64,000 bases of DNA from an uncultured Saprospiraceae bacterium (GCA_937941765.1 CALDGQ010000011.1:54688-118687); one strand, 5' to 3'. Shown: positions 1 to 8,957, numbered from the stretch's first letter. The notes: a model not told the origin generated them from the letters alone. Translations and numbers: made by a program.

Positions 1-1923
1 GAATTTGCTGGATTGCCGGATGGCATGTATACAGTAGATGTGACAGACGATGCACAAGTATTAGCAGACTTCTGGAAATCAAATGGAACCAATGTGGGTA
101 ATGACAATAATTCTCAATTAGATACTTATACTGTTTTTGTCGCAGGAGGAAGTGTAGATGCCACAAGTGATTTTGGATACTTTAAAGAAGGAGCCGCATT
201 GGGTAATACAATTTGGATTGATAGAAATAACGATGGAATTCAAGATAGCGATGAGATTGCTATGCCGCTTGTACCTGTTACTTTAACGGTCACTTTCCCG
301 AACGGAACAATTGTTACGGCAACAGAAACAACAGATGCACAAGGTCATTATGGATTCAACAATTTATTGTTAGACGAGGACTACAACACAGGTGGAGGTG
401 GAATGATGCCAGAATTTGTTTTGTCCGTTGGAACACCTGCCAATTTTGTAACAACAACAGTAGATGCTAATTCAAATGCAAATGATAAAGAAGATTCTGA
501 GGACCATGCTGGAGTGATGGCAATGCCAATGCAAGGACAACAAAATATTGTTAAGTTTTCGGATCCAATGATGGAATCTGATGTTGCTTCATATGACTTT
601 GGATTTACCTTAGATTGTTCTTCTCCTGTCGTACATTATGCAATTACCAATGGTGCAATCAGTAATCCTGGTCAGACTACAGATCACTTTTACCAAGATA
701 CGACTCAAAATTTGTCAACCTTGACAACACACGTTCAACTTGCTGCACAAGATGGAGTCATCAGAAGTATCGATTATTGTGATTTTGGAAATTGGAGTTA
801 TTATTTCAATTCGTCAGATCCGGATGAATATCTTTTTGCAATTGAACAAGGAGACAATGTCACTCCAATCGAATACATAGAACTTTGTGTTGATGACAAT
901 CCTGCCGACCGATATGCGGTGGGACCTGAAGATGCGACTTATGTAATGGCAAGGGATTGGTTTGTTAGAACAAAGAATGATGCCCCATTATTAGATGCAA
1001 GTGGAAATCCTACTACTGTAAATATTCGTTTTTATTTCCCTGAAGAAGAATTTAAAGAAATATTGGATGAGGCAAAAGCACAAGCTGCGATTTGGGGTTC
1101 AACGATGCCAACAGTAGCAGATGTTTATTGGTTTAAAAGAGAAAGCTTTGATGCGGATACAGATATTGACGATAAAGGTTCTTCGCTGAAATCCTTTGAT
1201 ATCAATATGCTAAGAAATGCTACGACTTCAGAACTAGGAGTAAATACGGATGATGGAACTGCTGGAACAACCGGAAATGGAAAGAACCATATTCAATTCA
1301 ATGGAATTACAGGATTCTCTGGAGGAACTGCAGCTATTACCATATTTAATTCCCCACTTCCTGTTGCTTTAAGTAATTTTGAAGCAACAGCTGAAAACTG
1401 TGAGGTAGAGTTGAAGTGGCAATCAGAAAGTGAAACTAATTTTTCACATTACATTTTAGAAAGTAGTGAAGATGGTGTTAACTATGAATTCGTGCATGAA
1501 GTACCGACACTAGTATCTACTTCAACAGAGAAAAAATATAGTTACACAGATAGTAATATCACTACCGACAAGTTTTACAGACTAAAGATGTTGAATCTGG
1601 ATGGCAGTTATGATTACTCAAAAGTCGTGATTGCTAAATCGGTTTGTGCTGATATTTCAGGATTAGAGTTGTATCCGAATCCAGTTGGATTTGATCTCAC
1701 TTCTTTAAATGTAAAATTCAGGAGTAAAAAGGAGATGGATGCACAAGTTGTAATAACCAACACATTAGGAAATCAGCAATTGGTAATCCCAATGCAAACA
1801 ACCAAAGGATTGAATCATCTAGGGATAGATGTTTCCAATTTGGCTGATGGAGTTTATATTGTTACAATAAGAAATGTAAATGCAAAAATATCCTCCCAAC
1901 AATTTGTGAAAATTTCACAGTAA
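1..1923 (+). CDS. Surface protein with SdrD B-like domains and T9SS type A sorting domain (5' truncated)
   Basis: The reading frame is open from base 1, so the first Met-like codon (TTG at 13) is not the true start and the N-terminus lies outside the window. The visible 640 residues begin at the end of one SdrD B-like Ig module (LPDGMYTVDVTD), followed by a second one (GNTIWIDRNNDGIQDSDE, around residue 70). Such modules bind calcium in staphylococcal Sdr proteins. A middle region of about 270 residues has no recognised fold. The last ~85 residues (LELYPNPVG to the end, with LADGVYIVTI) form a typical T9SS type A sorting domain, so the protein should be exported and attached to, or released from, the cell surface. 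A strong terminator follows directly. The adhesion or structural role is inference. Confidence 0.85.
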   Translation, partial: EFAGLPDGMYTVDVTDDAQVLADFWKSNGTNVGNDNNSQLDTYTVFVAGGSVDATSDFGYFKEGAALGNTIWIDRNNDGIQDSDEIAMPLVPVTLTVTFPNGTIVTATETTDAQGHYGFNNLLLDEDYNTGGGGMMPEFVLSVGTPANFVTTTVDANSNANDKEDSEDHAGVMAMPMQGQQNIVKFSDPMMESDVASYDFGFTLDCSSPVVHYAITNGAISNPGQTTDHFYQDTTQNLSTLTTHVQLAAQDGVIRSIDYCDFGNWSYYFNSSDPDEYLFAIEQGDNVTPIEYIELCVDDNPADRYAVGPEDATYVMARDWFVRTKNDAPLLDASGNPTTVNIRFYFPEEEFKEILDEAKAQAAIWGSTMPTVADVYWFKRESFDADTDIDDKGSSLKSFDINMLRNATTSELGVNTDDGTAGTTGNGKNHIQFNGITGFSGGTAAITIFNSPLPVALSNFEATAENCEVELKWQSESETNFSHYILESSEDGVNYEFVHEVPTLVSTSTEKKYSYTDSNITTDKFYRLKMLNLDGSYDYSKVVIAKSVCADISGLELYPNPVGFDLTSLNVKFRSKKEMDAQVVITNTLGNQQLVIPMQTTKGLNHLGIDVSNLADGVYIVTIRNVNAKISSQQFVKISQ

Positions 1924-1943
1924 GAATCTTATAACTACTTAAT

Positions 1944-1979
1944 AAAGCCTTTCTCATGAATTTGGGAAAGGCTTTTTTT
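1944..1979 (+). terminator. Rho-independent terminator
   Basis: A perfect 10-bp stem (AAAGCCTTTC / GAAAGGCTTT) with a short loop is followed by a run of T. It lies 20 bases after the stop codon of the T9SS protein gene. Confidence 0.85.
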
Positions 1980-2084
1980 ATAGCAAAAGAATTATTGCCC
2001 AACCAATCCAAAAAAGAAATATCGGAAAATTAACCCAAATCCCAATCGAATAATTTGATGAGAATATGTGAAAAACATAAAATT

Positions 2085-2525
2085 TTACCGCAACCGATCC
2101 ATACTCTTTACCAATTTTTCGTCCTTAGAAATAAAACGCAAAGCCAGTCCTAAAAACACAACTGCAATAAAAGGCATATACAAACCAGCTTCATCACTTG
2201 GATCGACAGCACCCAAAGTACCTGAATCATTATAATACAAAGCGATTGCTAGGACCAAGCCTATGACATTTGCAATGAGCGCAAACCGACTCAGGTTGAG
2301 TTGCAATTTTCTATTTTTAAAAAGAAAGATAGCAATCAATGCAAGTACACCTGCTAATCCAAAAAGAATCAACAGTGCAATATGGTCATGTAAATTGTAA
2401 AGCGAATCTCCAAAAATGGAGGAGACATTTATTGGATTTGGAGTGCTAGCAAATGGAAGTCCAAATAATCCAAAAGTTGCAAGCGATGCAAGAAAGAGAA
2501 ATATAGATTGAATACGTTGTATCAT
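2085..2525 (-). CDS. DUF4293-type small integral membrane protein
   Basis: A 146-residue protein with four hydrophobic segments (about residues 5-25, 47-68, 78-96 and 115-132) and a short basic C-terminal tail (KDEKLVKSMDRLR). Length, the opening MIQRIQSIFLFLA and the helix layout match the Bacteroidota-specific DUF4293 family, whose function is unknown. It is convergent with the upstream T9SS gene and divergent from the VOC gene (93 bases between starts). It probably sits in the cytoplasmic membrane. Family assignment is by recognition of the pattern only. Confidence 0.75.
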   Translation of the reverse strand: MIQRIQSIFLFLASLATFGLFGLPFASTPNPINVSSIFGDSLYNLHDHIALLILFGLAGVLALIAIFLFKNRKLQLNLSRFALIANVIGLVLAIALYYNDSGTLGAVDPSDEAGLYMPFIAVVFLGLALRFISKDEKLVKSMDRLR

Positions 2526-2617
2526 GTTTTAATTTTTTGCTATGTTGAAAATAGTCCAAATAGTTGGAACACAAATTTGACAAATTATTATCTTGTATTC
2601 AACAAAATCGATAGTAA

Positions 2618-3010
2618 ATGATAGCAAATTTTGGTGGTACCTTTTTATATTCCGAAAATCCTGAAAAACTGGCCATTTGGTATCAAACCAATCTTGGAAT
2701 AGAATACGAATTTTCAAAAGAATATGAAGCCTATTTTATTACTTTCAAATATTTGGATGAAAATGAAAAAGCACATCGTTATACTTGTTTTTCTATTATG
2801 AAATCAGAAAACCGACCGATTTATCCAGAACAACTATTTACCATTAACTTTAGGGTATATAATATGGAAAAAATGATTGAGCGATTGGAACAAAATGGAA
2901 TTGCTTTTTCCATTCCAGAAATTCCAGGTCAAGGAAAATATGCAAGGTTGAAAGATCCAGAAAACAATCATATTGAATTGTGGGAAGACCAACAAATTCA
3001 AAAACAATAA
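2618..3010 (+). CDS. VOC (glyoxalase/bleomycin resistance/dioxygenase) family protein
   Basis: 130 residues, the usual length of a two-module VOC domain. The start ANFGGTFLYSENPEKLAIWY and the end RLKDPENNHIELWE are classic VOC signatures; the E of IELWE is normally a metal ligand. VOC proteins act as isomerases, dioxygenases, lyases or drug-binding proteins, so the substrate cannot be told from sequence. It ends 8 bases before the ATG of the FAD oxidoreductase gene, so the two are probably cotranscribed, but nothing shows a shared pathway. Confidence 0.8.
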   Translation: MIANFGGTFLYSENPEKLAIWYQTNLGIEYEFSKEYEAYFITFKYLDENEKAHRYTCFSIMKSENRPIYPEQLFTINFRVYNMEKMIERLEQNGIAFSIPEIPGQGKYARLKDPENNHIELWEDQQIQKQ

Positions 3011-3018
3011 ATCGGAAT

Positions 3019-4158
3019 ATGCCAAGATTAAGTTATTGGGAACGTCAATCCTTTTTTTCAAACATTGACGTACTCATTATTGGAAGTGGAATTGTCGGAC
3101 TAAGTACTGCTATTCATTTAAAGGAATCGAATCCGAAATTACAGGTAGTCATTATCGAAAGAGGTGTTTTGCCGATAGGAGCGAGTACACGCAATGCTGG
3201 ATTCGCTTGTTTTGGAAGCATGACAGAATTAATTGATGATCTTTCCACACAAAGTGAAGCCGAGGTTTTTGGGATTGTAGAAAAAAGATGGAAAGGACTG
3301 AAAGCATTACGATCTAAGTTATCCGACAAACAATTAGATTACAAAGAGTGGGGAGGATATGAAGTTTTCACAAATTCAGATATTGATAGTTATAAACAAT
3401 GTTTAGCTGAAATGTCTCATCTAAATAATCGACTCAAAGAAATCATTGGGACATCAATGGTTTATCAAAAAAGTGATAACAATATCAACACATTCGGATT
3501 CGACCAAACAAAACACTTAATCGTCAATACACAAGAAGGTCAAATCAATACAGGAATGATGATGAAAGGATTGTTGGAGATAGCAACAACTGCTGGAGTC
3601 AAAATATATAATGGAATTGAAATCGCGGATTGGGAAACACATTCGAATGGAGTAACGGTATCTACCAAAGATGAATGGACCATTGACGCATCCAAATTAG
3701 TAGTTGCAACAAATGCATTCACCACAAAACTTTTCCCAACAATCCAAGTAACTCCCGCTAGAAATCAAGTCTTAATTACCAAACCAATTCCAAACCTAAA
3801 AGTAAAAGGTTGTTTTCATTATGACAAAGGCTATGTGTATTTTAGAAATATAGATGAAAGAATATTGTTAGGAGGTGCAAGAAATGTAGATTTACAAAAT
3901 GAAAATACGGATGAATTTGGGGACAATAAAAAAATCGACGCTGTTTTAAGCAATCTACTCAAAGAAGTAATTCTTCCAAATCAACCTTTTGAAATTGATC
4001 AAAAGTGGAGTGGTATCTTGGGAGTAGGGGAGTCAAAGCGACCGATTATCAAAAAAGCAGCACAAAATATATATGTAGCAGTCCGTCTGGGTGGAATGGG
4101 AGTTGCTATTGGATATGGAGTTGGAGCAGATGCTGCCAAATTAGTCCTTTCAAATTAA
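3019..4158 (+). CDS. FAD-dependent amine/amino-acid oxidoreductase (DAO family)
   Basis: 379 residues from the chosen ATG. An in-frame GTG at 2980 would overlap the VOC gene and add an unlikely N-terminus. Residues 17-35 (DVLIIGSGIVGLSTAIHL) form the Rossmann dinucleotide-binding motif, with GxGxxG at 22-27. The sequence RNAGFACFGS and the C-terminal VRLGGMGVAIGYGVGADAA fit the DAO (D-amino-acid/glycine oxidase, DadA-like) superfamily, where a flavin oxidises an amine or amino acid. No signal peptide is present, so it is cytoplasmic. The substrate is unknown. Only 8 bases separate it from the VOC gene, suggesting one transcript. Confidence 0.85.
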   Translation: MPRLSYWERQSFFSNIDVLIIGSGIVGLSTAIHLKESNPKLQVVIIERGVLPIGASTRNAGFACFGSMTELIDDLSTQSEAEVFGIVEKRWKGLKALRSKLSDKQLDYKEWGGYEVFTNSDIDSYKQCLAEMSHLNNRLKEIIGTSMVYQKSDNNINTFGFDQTKHLIVNTQEGQINTGMMMKGLLEIATTAGVKIYNGIEIADWETHSNGVTVSTKDEWTIDASKLVVATNAFTTKLFPTIQVTPARNQVLITKPIPNLKVKGCFHYDKGYVYFRNIDERILLGGARNVDLQNENTDEFGDNKKIDAVLSNLLKEVILPNQPFEIDQKWSGILGVGESKRPIIKKAAQNIYVAVRLGGMGVAIGYGVGADAAKLVLSN

Positions 4159-4402
4159 CATTTAATTAGTACTATTGCGGAGCTTTAATAGGTGAAACTA
4201 AACGTTTTAGTAATCTAGCGTTTACTCGTTTACTAAATTTTTAAAGTTTGGTAAGCGTATTGAATTAACGTTTTACTTTACTAACGATAGCTCCAAAGGA
4301 GCGAAATCAAGAACAAAGGGCACCGCCCTTTGTATTTACGAAATAAGCAAAAGCCCCACTGGGGCGAAATCATTATTCGCACAAAGAAGACCGAAATAAA
4401 AC
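4159..4402. repeat. Intergenic cluster of three short perfect palindromes
   Basis: This 244-base non-coding stretch carries three consecutive small hairpins: GCTCC-aaa-GGAGC (4290-4302), CAAAGGGC-acc-GCCCTTTG (4314-4332) and GCCCC-act-GGGGC (4353-4365). The first and third are each followed by GAAATC. A related hairpin with GGAGCGAAA lies at 31241. The pattern resembles dispersed REP-type intergenic elements; no nearby transposase is visible. None has a T-run, so they are not obvious terminators. Confidence 0.55.
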
Positions 4403-6214
4403 GTGAAACAACTCACACTCATATTAGTCCTATTCATTTTCACGCCACTCACCTTATTTGGTCAAGTCAAAAAAGAACCTGTATTTAAAGATCCAGTAGC
4501 TACAGAAACTACGTACGACACCACCAAAACCGAAAAAGTAATCGTTGATTATTCAGAATTCGTAGAAGGTTTTATTGAAGATGGGGTAGAAACCAGATAC
4601 TTAAAAGGAAAAGTAGAATTGCGACAAGGAGATATATTTATGTATTGCGACACAGCAGTTATATACGAAAATGATGTACAAGCTGTCGGAAGTGTAATTA
4701 TCCAACAAGGTGATTCCTTAACGATATTTGCAGATTCTTTGTCATATGTAGGTGCTTCTCGAAATGCAGATTTATTTGGAGAGGTAGTATTGCTAAATAA
4801 AGAACAAAAATTATTTACCAATAGACTCAATTACAACCTTAAATCCAAAGTGGCGAAATACTTCACCGGTGCAACGTTGACAAATGGAGATACCAAACTT
4901 ATCAGTAAACGAGGTTATTATTATGTCGATACAGACTTAGCTTATTTCAAAGACAGTGTCGTTGTCGTTGATCCTGAATTTTCACTAAGAACAGATACTT
5001 TAAAATTCGAAACCAAAACTAGGAAAGCAATATTCTTAGGACCTACTTTAATTAATCAAAATGAAGCAAAAATTTATTGTGAAAGTGGGTTTTACGAAAT
5101 TGAAAATAAAACCGCTGAGTTTACTGGCAACGCACAATATTTAAGTGGGCAACAGCAAGCAACAGCTGATAAGATCACGTACGATGGGGCCACCAAAAAA
5201 ATCGACATGGTTGGAAATGCAAAGTATAAAGATGGAGATAAAAATGCTACTGCTGAAAAAATTGTATATGATGAAGTCTCTGGTAAAACAGATTTGATTG
5301 GTAATGCCTTTTATAAAGGACCGGATCAAGAAATAAAATCAAACTCCATATTATATGATGCCGAAACGGGAAGTATAAAAACAGAAGGGAGGTCGGCCAT
5401 TAACAATGATCCTCAATTCCTAATTGCAGACAATGTTGATTTCAATAACCAAACAAAAACAGGAATCGCTAATGGAAACGTGATTTGGTCAGACACTTCT
5501 TCCAACATTAGTATTGCAAGTGAAACGATTGACTACAAAAATGAAAACCATATTGTAGCTTATGGTGATCGTCCATTGATGAATAGCATCATAGAAGAAG
5601 ATTCTTTTTTTATGAGATCGGATACATTAGTTAGTTTGACTACTACCGATTCTGCTGCTGCAAGAACATTGTTGGCATATCAAAACGTTTCTATTTTCAA
5701 ATCCGATTTACAAGCAGTTTGTGATTCCTTGGTTTATAGTGAACAAGATTCTGTATTTTGGTTTTATAACAATCCAATTATATGGTCGGATACTTCTCAA
5801 TTCTCAGCAGATACGATTGCAATGCAAATGAAAGGGGGAAAAATTGATCGGATCTTTTTATATAATAACTCGCTGATAATCAATTCAACAGATGAAAAAT
5901 ATTTTAATCAAATTAAAGGTAAGTTCATTACTGCATTTTTTGAAGCCAACGAATTACGCAGAATGAAAGTAGAAGGGAATGCAGAGTCCGTTTATTATGC
6001 TTTAGATGACGATAAAGCCTATATGGGTGTTAATAAAACGATCTGTAGTGATATGCTGTTATATTTTGGAAATAATGAGGTCGAGACAATTAAATTTTAT
6101 GCAGAACCCAAATCAACCATGTTTCCAATGCAACAAGCGAAGCATGAGGAGTTAAAATTGCCTGGATTTAACTGGTCTCCTCAAAAACGGCCTTTGTCAA
6201 TTGCAGATTTATAG
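4403..6214 (+). CDS. OstA/LptA-like periplasmic or outer-membrane assembly protein
   Basis: 603 residues starting at GTG. The first ~21 residues (MKQLTLILVLFIFTPLTLFGQ) form a signal peptide. The rest is a long series of short beta-strand repeats of the OstA-like type (for example YLKGKVELRQGDIFMYCDTA, VQAVGSVIIQQGDS and ATAEKIVYDE), as in the Bacteroidota OstA_2 family. By homology to LptA/LptD N-domains these proteins form a beta-jellyroll track for lipopolysaccharide transport from inner to outer membrane. No LptD barrel is present, so it is the soluble part only. The BatE-like gene follows after 23 bases. Role in LPS export is inferred from the family. Confidence 0.8.
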   Translation: MKQLTLILVLFIFTPLTLFGQVKKEPVFKDPVATETTYDTTKTEKVIVDYSEFVEGFIEDGVETRYLKGKVELRQGDIFMYCDTAVIYENDVQAVGSVIIQQGDSLTIFADSLSYVGASRNADLFGEVVLLNKEQKLFTNRLNYNLKSKVAKYFTGATLTNGDTKLISKRGYYYVDTDLAYFKDSVVVVDPEFSLRTDTLKFETKTRKAIFLGPTLINQNEAKIYCESGFYEIENKTAEFTGNAQYLSGQQQATADKITYDGATKKIDMVGNAKYKDGDKNATAEKIVYDEVSGKTDLIGNAFYKGPDQEIKSNSILYDAETGSIKTEGRSAINNDPQFLIADNVDFNNQTKTGIANGNVIWSDTSSNISIASETIDYKNENHIVAYGDRPLMNSIIEEDSFFMRSDTLVSLTTTDSAAARTLLAYQNVSIFKSDLQAVCDSLVYSEQDSVFWFYNNPIIWSDTSQFSADTIAMQMKGGKIDRIFLYNNSLIINSTDEKYFNQIKGKFITAFFEANELRRMKVEGNAESVYYALDDDKAYMGVNKTICSDMLLYFGNNEVETIKFYAEPKSTMFPMQQAKHEELKLPGFNWSPQKRPLSIADL

Positions 6215-6222
6215 TATTTTTG
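6193..6222 (+). promoter_or_regulatory. Candidate Bacteroidota sigma-A promoter before the BatE-like gene
   Basis: TATTTTTG (6215-6222) fits the -7 consensus TAnnTTTG, and TTTG (6193-6196) lies 18 bases upstream, close to the usual 19-21 spacing. It overlaps the end of the OstA-like gene and would give a very short leader to the ATG at 6238. Prediction from sequence only. Confidence 0.35.
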
Positions 6223-6237
6223 CGGCGTAGAACTAAT

Positions 6238-6990
6238 ATGAGAAAAATATCACTTCTTATTCTGATACTGATACCACTTTTCATTTTCGCTCAAGATAAT
6301 GAAACGGTTTTCAGTACAGCAAATGAAGATTATAAGAATGGCAAATTTGAGCGTGCCATTTTGAAGTACCAACAATTATTAGATAATGGGTATGTATCTT
6401 CTGCATTGCATTTCAACTTAGGAAATAGTTACTACAAAAAAGGCGAATTAGGCTACGCAGTGTTACACTTTGAGAAAAGTTTGTTACTGCAACCAAATGA
6501 TAAAGAGGTGCTTTTTAATTTAGAAAAAGCGAATCGGAAACAGGTAGATGAAATCATACAGATACCTTCGTTCTTTTTGTCTAGATGGTGGAGTGGTATC
6601 CGTAAATGGATGTCCTCTGGAATGTGGACAGGACTTGGACTCCTATTGTTTTGGAGTGGTATTGCAGGATTAATTTATTGGCTAATTGGAGGAGATAGAA
6701 CCAAAAAGAAAAAAGCTTTTTTAGCTGGTTTGTTTTTGACACTATTTAGTCTACTACCAATATTGTTAGGACGAAGTAGTTATATCAATCAGACACGTAA
6801 CAATTACGCAGTTGTTACCAAAAAAGAGGCAAAATTTAATATATCTGCCGACAATGAAAGCGAAACATTGCTGACTATTCATGAGGGCTTGAAAGTGGAG
6901 ATTTTGGACAAAATAGAAGATGCATTCAAAATAAAATTACCGAATGGCGATGAAGGATGGGTTAATTCAAGTGTAATAGAAAAAATTTAA
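6238..6990 (+). CDS. batE: BatE-like protein: TPR repeats, two membrane helices, SH3-like domain
   Basis: 250 residues from ATG 6238; the upstream TTG at 6220 is a less likely start because the signal peptide MRKISLLILILIPLFIFAQ begins at this ATG. Residues ~22-105 contain TPR repeats (FNLGNSYYKKGELGYAVLHF). Two membrane helices follow at roughly 132-152 and 163-185. The C-terminal ~60 residues (LTIHEGLKVEILDKIEDAF ... GWVNSS) form a bacterial SH3 domain. This architecture is that of BatE of the Bacteroides aerotolerance (Bat) operon. The other bat genes are not in the window, so the symbol rests on domain order alone. Confidence 0.7.
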   Translation: MRKISLLILILIPLFIFAQDNETVFSTANEDYKNGKFERAILKYQQLLDNGYVSSALHFNLGNSYYKKGELGYAVLHFEKSLLLQPNDKEVLFNLEKANRKQVDEIIQIPSFFLSRWWSGIRKWMSSGMWTGLGLLLFWSGIAGLIYWLIGGDRTKKKKAFLAGLFLTLFSLLPILLGRSSYINQTRNNYAVVTKKEAKFNISADNESETLLTIHEGLKVEILDKIEDAFKIKLPNGDEGWVNSSVIEKI

Positions 6991-7037
6991 CGAATAGATG
7001 AAAAAAAATATTTGTATTATAAATTCTTCTATGTATA

Positions 7038-7760
7038 TTGTATTTCCATTCCAAAGTCAGCCGACTAAACTATTTATTAACAAATTCCCATGTTCTAGTG
7101 CCAAATAGTAACTCTATTTCCAATATACTTATTAGCGCGTGTTCGAATCACCCTTATGTAGCTTTTAAGTACAACAAAGCTCCGCTTGCATCTTATGATA
7201 TGAATGGTAGTTCTATTCTTATATCAAAGGTGAATATGGATGAAGTAATTCAGCGATTGAGCAACTCAGATATGATTCTGACGATGCGGATCCATGAAAA
7301 TAAAGGAAAGACAAAACTCGAAATTCGAACCATCACCAATAAACTTATCAAAGTGCAATTCATTCATGAGTTTCTAAATAAGACGCTCTGTTATATGGAT
7401 AAAAATGCGCTCTTTGAATCTAGAGTTCGTGATGACGATGGTATTTTCGTTCCTACTGATTTCAAATTGTTAGAATACGCTTTGTTAAACAGCTTCCTTA
7501 ATGACCAAGGAATTACAGAAGAACAATTCGATTATTTTGATTCACTTAATTTTAAAGATAAAGTGGATTTGATCGGAACGTTTAACGAAATATACAACAC
7601 CAATTTCCCTTCTGTATTTTTATTAAGTTGTTTTGATGAAGATGAAAAGTACGAAATGATTAAGCATGTAAAAGTACTTCCACAAAATCGTCTGATCAAT
7701 CAGATGAATGTGAAGATGCATACCTTTTTCGGTTACATGAAGCAAGCTAGAATTATTTAA
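7038..7760 (+). CDS. Unrecognised protein, uncertain N-terminus
   Basis: Up to 240 residues with no signal peptide or membrane segment. I do not recognise the family. The C-terminal part is rich in acidic and aromatic residues (LNSFLNDQGITEEQFDYFD, FFGYMKQARII). The start is odd: the frame has no ATG until 7203, and the codon at 7038 is TTG. In another frame an ATG at 6998, just after the BatE stop, opens a 36-codon ORF (MKKNICIINSSMYIVFPF...) that ends near 7108, inside this gene. That may be a small leader ORF or the true N-terminus split by a frameshift. A strong terminator follows the stop. Confidence 0.6.
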   Translation: MYFHSKVSRLNYLLTNSHVLVPNSNSISNILISACSNHPYVAFKYNKAPLASYDMNGSSILISKVNMDEVIQRLSNSDMILTMRIHENKGKTKLEIRTITNKLIKVQFIHEFLNKTLCYMDKNALFESRVRDDDGIFVPTDFKLLEYALLNSFLNDQGITEEQFDYFDSLNFKDKVDLIGTFNEIYNTNFPSVFLLSCFDEDEKYEMIKHVKVLPQNRLINQMNVKMHTFFGYMKQARII

Positions 7761-7780
7761 TTATAAGTTCGAAGTATAAA

Positions 7781-7820
7781 AAAACCCGTTCTGACATTTA
7801 TCTCGGAACGGGTTTTTTTT
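7781..7820 (+). terminator. Rho-independent terminator
   Basis: A perfect 11-bp stem (AAAACCCGTTC / GAACGGGTTTT) with a 14-base loop, followed by T residues, 21 bases after the stop of the unrecognised gene. Confidence 0.88.
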
Positions 7821-8104
7821 ATGTGGCACAGACATCCTGTCCGTCCTTCTCTGTGGTTAACTTATAGTCTTACGCGAAGTTCACGTCTGGCCCGCGAAGC
7901 AGCCCTCCTTTTTTTAAGGAGGGTCGAAACAAAGTTTCGGGGTGGATCCTACGCAAGAAGCTCCTATATTTCAAGACTTATGGTAGCTCGCCAAACTGAC
8001 AAAGTCCTGCGTTTAGTGGATGCACCACCCGAAATTTTACTCACTCAAATCAACATAACCCTCCAAAATAAGACAGGGATATCTGATTAATCCAGGAATG
8101 TCTG
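7821..8104. repeat. MITE-like intergenic element with nested palindromes
   Basis: CAGACATCCTGTC (7829-7841) is matched in inverted orientation by GACAGGGATATCTG (8072-8085), and again by CAGGAATGTCTG (8093-8104). Inside are a CCCTCCTT/AAGGAGGG hairpin (7903-7923), a CGAAAC-aaa-GTTTCG hairpin (7925-7939) and GGGGTGG matched by CCACCC further on. An open frame of 89 codons crosses the element, but its product is low-quality (Arg-rich, no motif) and it is treated as non-coding. It sits between two terminators. Confidence 0.5.
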
Positions 8105-8116
8105 ACCAAACCTAAC

Positions 8117-8151
8117 AAAAAAAACCGTCCCAACTTTCGTCAGAACGGTTT
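8117..8151 (-). terminator. Rho-independent terminator of the rplU-rpmA operon
   Basis: Read on the minus strand, AAACCGT and ACGGTTT pair around a 16-base loop and are followed by a run of eight T. It lies 26 bases after the rpmA stop codon. Confidence 0.75.
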
Positions 8152-8177
8152 CAATATTTTTAATCGTAGAAGTTGAA

Positions 8178-8957
8178 TTAATCCAACTTACCACCATCTA
8201 ATTTATCTTGCCAAGCTTTCAACAAAGACCACTTTCCTTCAGCAGCCATTTTCGCTTGTGTAGGCCAAGTAGCAGGATCGTGTGCCGCGAAATTACCATC
8301 AGCAGCATCCAATACTTCCTTAATTTTCGAAGCCATTGTGTTACCTAGTTTTTCCCAAGTATCAATTCCAGCTGCAACCAATACTTCACCAATTTTAGGA
8401 CCGATACCTTCAACAGCAGTCAAGTCATTCAGCTTCATACCTTTTGGCATTTCAGAAGTTGAACCACCAACATTTGGTGTAACGTGTGGAGTAGAAGTGG
8501 TTTCAGTCACTTTAGTTTCTGCCTTTGGAGCTTCAGCTTTAGGAGCAGCAGCCTTTGGTGCTTCTTTTTTAGGAGCAGCTGTTTTCTTTGGAGCTGCCGC
8601 TTTTTTAGCCTTAGGAGCTTTAGCAGCAGGAGCTGGTGCATCCGATTTAGGAGCAGCACTCTTTACTTTTTTAGCTTTTCTTGGCTTAATTGTTATTACA
8701 CCTTCAGCAGGAAGGATACTAACATAAGTTTTATTATTTCTCTTTTTTCGAAAAACAACGGTACCATCGACCAATGCATGAATAGTATGATCTTTACCCA
8801 TGTTGACATTGTCTCCAGGGTGAAATTTTGTACCTCTTTGTCTGATAATAATGTTACCAGCGATCGCTTGCTGACCACCGAATAGTTTTACGCCAAGACG
8901 TCTTCCAATACTGTCACGTCCGTTATCCGTACTACCTACACCTTTTTTATGTGCCAT
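8178..8957 (-). CDS. rpmA: 50S ribosomal protein L27 with long C-terminal helix-hairpin-helix extension
   Basis: Residues 1-85 are a complete L27 ([33 protein letters not shown]), which sits near the peptidyl-transferase centre. Unlike the usual ~85-90 residues, this protein has 259. Residues ~90-169 are a Lys/Ala/Pro-rich linker like histone H1 tails, and residues 170-259 form a globular tail with a helix-hairpin-helix motif ([17 protein letters not shown]) and a second part ([18 protein letters not shown]). Similar tails are known on ribosomal proteins and small proteins of Bacteroidota; their role is unknown. It lies 33 bases downstream of rplU in the conserved L21-L27 order. Confidence 0.93.
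   Translation of the reverse strand: MAHKKGVGSTDNGRDSIGRRLGVKLFGGQQAIAGNIIIRQRGTKFHPGDNVNMGKDHTIHALVDGTVVFRKKRNNKTYVSILPAEGVITIKPRKAKKVKSAAPKSDAPAPAAKAPKAKKAAAPKKTAAPKKEAPKAAAPKAEAPKAETKVTETTSTPHVTPNVGGSTSEMPKGMKLNDLTAVEGIGPKIGEVLVAAGIDTWEKLGNTMASKIKEVLDAADGNFAAHDPATWPTQAKMAAEGKWSLLKAWQDKLDGGKLD

Noticed and set aside
2980..3018. GTG start of the FAD oxidoreductase at 2980
   Set aside because: It would overlap the VOC gene and add 13 residues before the well-placed ATG and Rossmann motif.
7821..8090. 89-codon open frame after the terminator
   Set aside because: It spans a palindrome-rich intergenic element, is Arg-rich without motifs, and sits between two terminators.
8338..8885. Plus-strand open frames of ~130 codons opposite rpmA
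   Set aside because: Antisense to the Ala/Lys-rich L27 linker; Phe/Ser/Ala-rich with no motif.
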